Assembly (NCBI GenBank): GCA_035551935.1
Contig: DASZMJ010000283.1
Span: forward strand, 1 to 8,397
From: DASZMJ01 sp035551935
Lineage (GTDB): Bacteria; Planctomycetota; Planctomycetia; Isosphaerales; Isosphaeraceae
DNA: 8,397 nt
Direction of reading: 5' to 3'
Program-made: the position numbers and the translations under genes
Shown: positions 6,844 to 8,397 of the stretch, piece after piece
How positions within the stretch are numbered: the first letter of the stretch is position 1
Layout of the letters: every line of letters starts with the position of its first letter
The notes under the pieces: generated by a model
The model's database searches: none
What the model was told of the DNA's origin: nothing
The model's input: only the letters and a program-made list of their open reading frames with translations

Positions 6844-7329
6844 TCAAGGACGCCCGCCCATGCCCGGCCTGGGCCTCGGGCCGGTTGGGGGCGGCGGCGG
6901 GGTCGGCTGCGGCCCGAAGGCCATGCCCGCCGCGGCCTGTTGCGCGATCCAGTTCTCGACGTATTGCGCCGCGTAGCTCTGCAAGGCCCGGGTCACGACC
7001 GGGACGAGCATGCCGAAGGCCGCGCCGATGAGGCCGGCCTTGCGCTCCGTCTTGACCTCCTCCTTCGCGGCCGTCGCGGCCTCGGCCGTCGGCGCGACGG
7101 TCACGCGCTCGACGACCTGCCGCCGCTTCTTGGGCACGACCAGGAAGCCGATCGCGACCGCGGCCCCCAGGCAGGTCCAGGGGTAGAGCCGCACGTACCG
7201 CCTCCAGTCGGTGGCGGCCTCGGCCCCGGCCACGACCGTCTGGACGTCCTCGTGCAGCTCGCGCCGGATCTGGGCCATCCGGCGTCGGATCTCGTCGACC
7301 TCGTCCTTCGTCGCGTTGACGCTCGCCAC
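6844..7329 (-). CDS. DUF3618/YtxH-like membrane-associated protein
   Basis: A 161-aa protein starting at GTG. Residues 7-40 form a charged helix, DEVDEIRRRMAQIRRELHEDV, similar in style to the N-terminus of DUF3618 and other YqjD-associated proteins. A short transmembrane segment (about 51-66, WTCLGAAVAIGFLVVP) is followed by KKRR. After a charged linker comes a second hydrophobic stretch (about 98-113), a helix rich in Ala/Gln, and a proline-rich tail (PTPPPPP at 142-148). Exact family membership is not certain. GTG 7329 is chosen because GGGGAG (7336-7341) lies 6 bases upstream, while the longer frame starting with TTG at 7413 overlaps the predicted sigma-54 promoter and encodes no recognisable sequence. 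It is the first gene of the YqjDE-like operon. Confidence 0.7.
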   Translation of the reverse strand: MASVNATKDEVDEIRRRMAQIRRELHEDVQTVVAGAEAATDWRRYVRLYPWTCLGAAVAIGFLVVPKKRRQVVERVTVAPTAEAATAAKEEVKTERKAGLIGAAFGMLVPVVTRALQSYAAQYVENWIAQQAAAGMAFGPQPTPPPPPTGPRPRPGMGGRP

Positions 7330-7396
7330 GGTCCGCTCCCCGTTGGGCGGTTCGTTGTGCCCCCGTCCCGGCGCCGGGCCGGACGCGTGCTCTGCT

Positions 7397-7412
7397 TGCA
7401 AGCCCAGTGCCA
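7397..7412 (-). promoter_or_regulatory. Predicted sigma-54 (-24/-12) promoter of the YqjDE-like operon
   Basis: On the minus strand the site reads TGGCACTGGGCTTGCA. It matches TGGCACG-N4-TTGCW at every defined position except the seventh (T for G), with -24 GG (7411-7410) and -12 GC (7399-7398) exactly 10 bases apart. It is the best of the three matches in the window. The predicted start is near 7386, 57 bases before GTG 7329. It shares GGCACTG with the site at 3832-3847. Confidence 0.7.
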
Positions 7413-7434
7413 AGAACGTGCCGAACGGCTCTTC

Positions 7435-7501
7435 GTAGGGCAGGGCTTGCCCTGCCTCTTCGATCGCGAGCGGCGGAGAGGCAGGGCAAGCCCTGCCCTA
7501 C
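7435..7501. repeat. Perfect 25-bp inverted repeat overlapping the stop of the GTPase-like gene
   Basis: 7435-7459 and 7477-7501 are exact reverse complements around a 17-base loop. Each arm holds a palindrome: GGCAGGGC-TT-GCCCTGCC (7439-7456) and the same with AA (7480-7497). The right arm supplies the TAG stop of the GTPase-like gene (7498-7500). It could fold after that gene's transcript and separate it from the sigma-54-like promoter of the next operon. There is no T-tract. Confidence 0.85.
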
Positions 7502-8397
7502 TTCTTTGCGAGCCGGTTCGCCCAGAGCCGTCTCCCTTGTTTGCCGAGCTGGGAGATGAGGCGGCGGGCCTTGGAGCGGGCGGAGAGGTCGTGGAGGTGG
7601 CGGATCACGGCGACGCGCTCGGCGCGGTGCAGGAGCAGGGCCAGGGCGGGCAGGACCGACTCGGCGACGCCGTGCTCGGTCAACTCGTTGCCGTTTTGCC
7701 CGTCGGGATGCGACCCCGGCCCGCGGCCGAGGCCGGCGACGGCGACCTCGGCGAACCCGGGCGCCGGCAAGGCGGCGCGGAGCGTGTCGACCCGGGCCCG
7801 GACGGCCGACTCGCGGGCACCCTGGCCGCGGGCCCAGTCGTGCGGCGGCTTCCACGGGCCGCCGAGCTCGGGCCGGTCGGCGCCGACGACCACGACGAGC
7901 ACCGGCGGCGCCTCGAGGCCGGGGTGGTCGCGGTACCACTGCTGCCAGGCTTCGACGAACTTCAGGTCGGCGGCGATGTCGGGGCTGGCCACGTCGACGG
8001 CCAGGACGAGAAGGTCGGCCTCGACCGCGTCGGCGACCGCGGCGCGGCGGGTGGCGCGGTCGCGGGCCGACTCGACGGCGGAGGTGACGGTGTAGGCGGA
8101 CACCTCGACCCAATCGATCGTCGCCAGGCGGTCGGCGAACTCCACGTCCAGGCCGGCCGCCTCCAATCGGGCGCGGACCGGGCCCAGGTCCCGCTTGCGG
8201 GCGCGGTCGAGCGCCTCGATCAACGCCTTGCGGCCGACCCCCTTCGCCCCGGCCACCGCGACCCGGAGCGGGCCGACCTCCGCCTCGACCGTGCCGACCG
8301 ACCGCGCCCCGCGCCGGGTGAGGCGACGATACTGCTCGGCGCCGATGACGAGCCGGTGGCTGTAGAGCTCGATCAGGTGCGAGCCGAGCCGGTTGAC
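7498..8397 (-). CDS. GTPase-like protein with degenerate nucleotide-binding motifs (partial, 5' end outside the window)
   Basis: The frame is open to the window edge and gives at least 299 residues; the N-terminus is missing. The visible part opens with LGSHLIELYSHRLVIGAEQYRRL, then a beta strand PLRVAVAG and a P-loop-like GAKGVGRK (residues 50-57 of the visible part), followed by a helix. This is the layout of membrane-associated dynamin/YcjX-like small GTPases, but the key GK[S/T] reads G-R-K and no DxxG switch is found where WVEVSAYT occurs. A strand ADLLVLAVD and then LVVVVGADRPE, with Asp in the place of the G4 aspartate, remain. The last 30 residues are basic (KARR, KQGRR, LAKK) and could lie on a membrane or bind acidic partners. 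It may be a pseudo-GTPase. The stop codon comes from an inverted repeat. The downstream membrane-protein operon on the same strand starts 168 bases on. Confidence 0.65.
   Translation of the reverse strand, partial: VNRLGSHLIELYSHRLVIGAEQYRRLTRRGARSVGTVEAEVGPLRVAVAGAKGVGRKALIEALDRARKRDLGPVRARLEAAGLDVEFADRLATIDWVEVSAYTVTSAVESARDRATRRAAVADAVEADLLVLAVDVASPDIAADLKFVEAWQQWYRDHPGLEAPPVLVVVVGADRPELGGPWKPPHDWARGQGARESAVRARVDTLRAALPAPGFAEVAVAGLGRGPGSHPDGQNGNELTEHGVAESVLPALALLLHRAERVAVIRHLHDLSARSKARRLISQLGKQGRRLWANRLAKK

Noticed and set aside
6716..8113. A 465-aa minus-strand frame across the DUF3618-like gene and the GTPase-like gene
   Set aside because: Arg/Gly/Pro-rich shadow in the wrong frame; it crosses two supported genes and an inverted repeat.

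Overview
This is a GC-rich bacterial window with strong G/C bias at third codon positions and long open frames on non-coding strands. The gene families and the dispersed GC-rich hairpins between genes fit a planctomycete, perhaps of the Isosphaeraceae. That placement is an inference from style and cannot be proved from the window. No rRNA, tRNA, CRISPR array, transposase or integrase is visible.

Layout. (a) 1-2201: the tail of an unrecognised + strand gene; a convergent YihY/BrkB-type membrane protein gene (-); and, divergent from it, a small lipoprotein followed by a DUF2231-type four-helix membrane protein (both +). (b) 2202-2320: a perfect 33-bp inverted repeat between convergent genes. 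(c) 2321-3782 (-): an apparent operon of a 64-aa single-helix membrane protein, a sensorless and degenerate histidine kinase, and a ferritin-like four-helix protein whose start overlaps the kinase stop (ATGA). (d) 3783-4062: a divergent control region. (e) 4063-5978 (+): an NtrC-type response regulator (receiver, AAA+, Fis-type HTH) and then a two-CBS-domain protein. (f) 5979-6159: two hairpins. (g) 6160-7329 (-): three small membrane proteins resembling E. coli YqjE, YqjD and a DUF3618/YtxH-like partner. (h) 7330-7497: promoter and a perfect 25-bp inverted repeat. (i) 7498-8397 (-): the C-terminal part of a GTPase-like protein whose nucleotide-binding motifs look eroded.

The most interesting point is regulatory. 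Three sites match the sigma-54 -24/-12 promoter consensus with the exact GG-N10-GC spacing. They lie in front of the small-protein/kinase/ferritin operon (3832-3847, -), the CBS gene (5467-5482, +) and the YqjDE-like operon (7397-7412, -). The only enhancer-binding activator in the window sits between the first two. Its own promoter region has no sigma-54 site but does have a 16-bp palindrome about 140 bp upstream of the left promoter, where an enhancer site is expected. I infer a compact sigma-54 regulon in which this regulator controls a set of envelope and stress proteins: paired YqjD-like membrane anchors, a holin-like protein, a ferritin-like protein and a CBS sensor. The adjacent minimal kinase may feed phosphate to the regulator. 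The promoter matches are read directly from the sequence; the regulatory links are inference.
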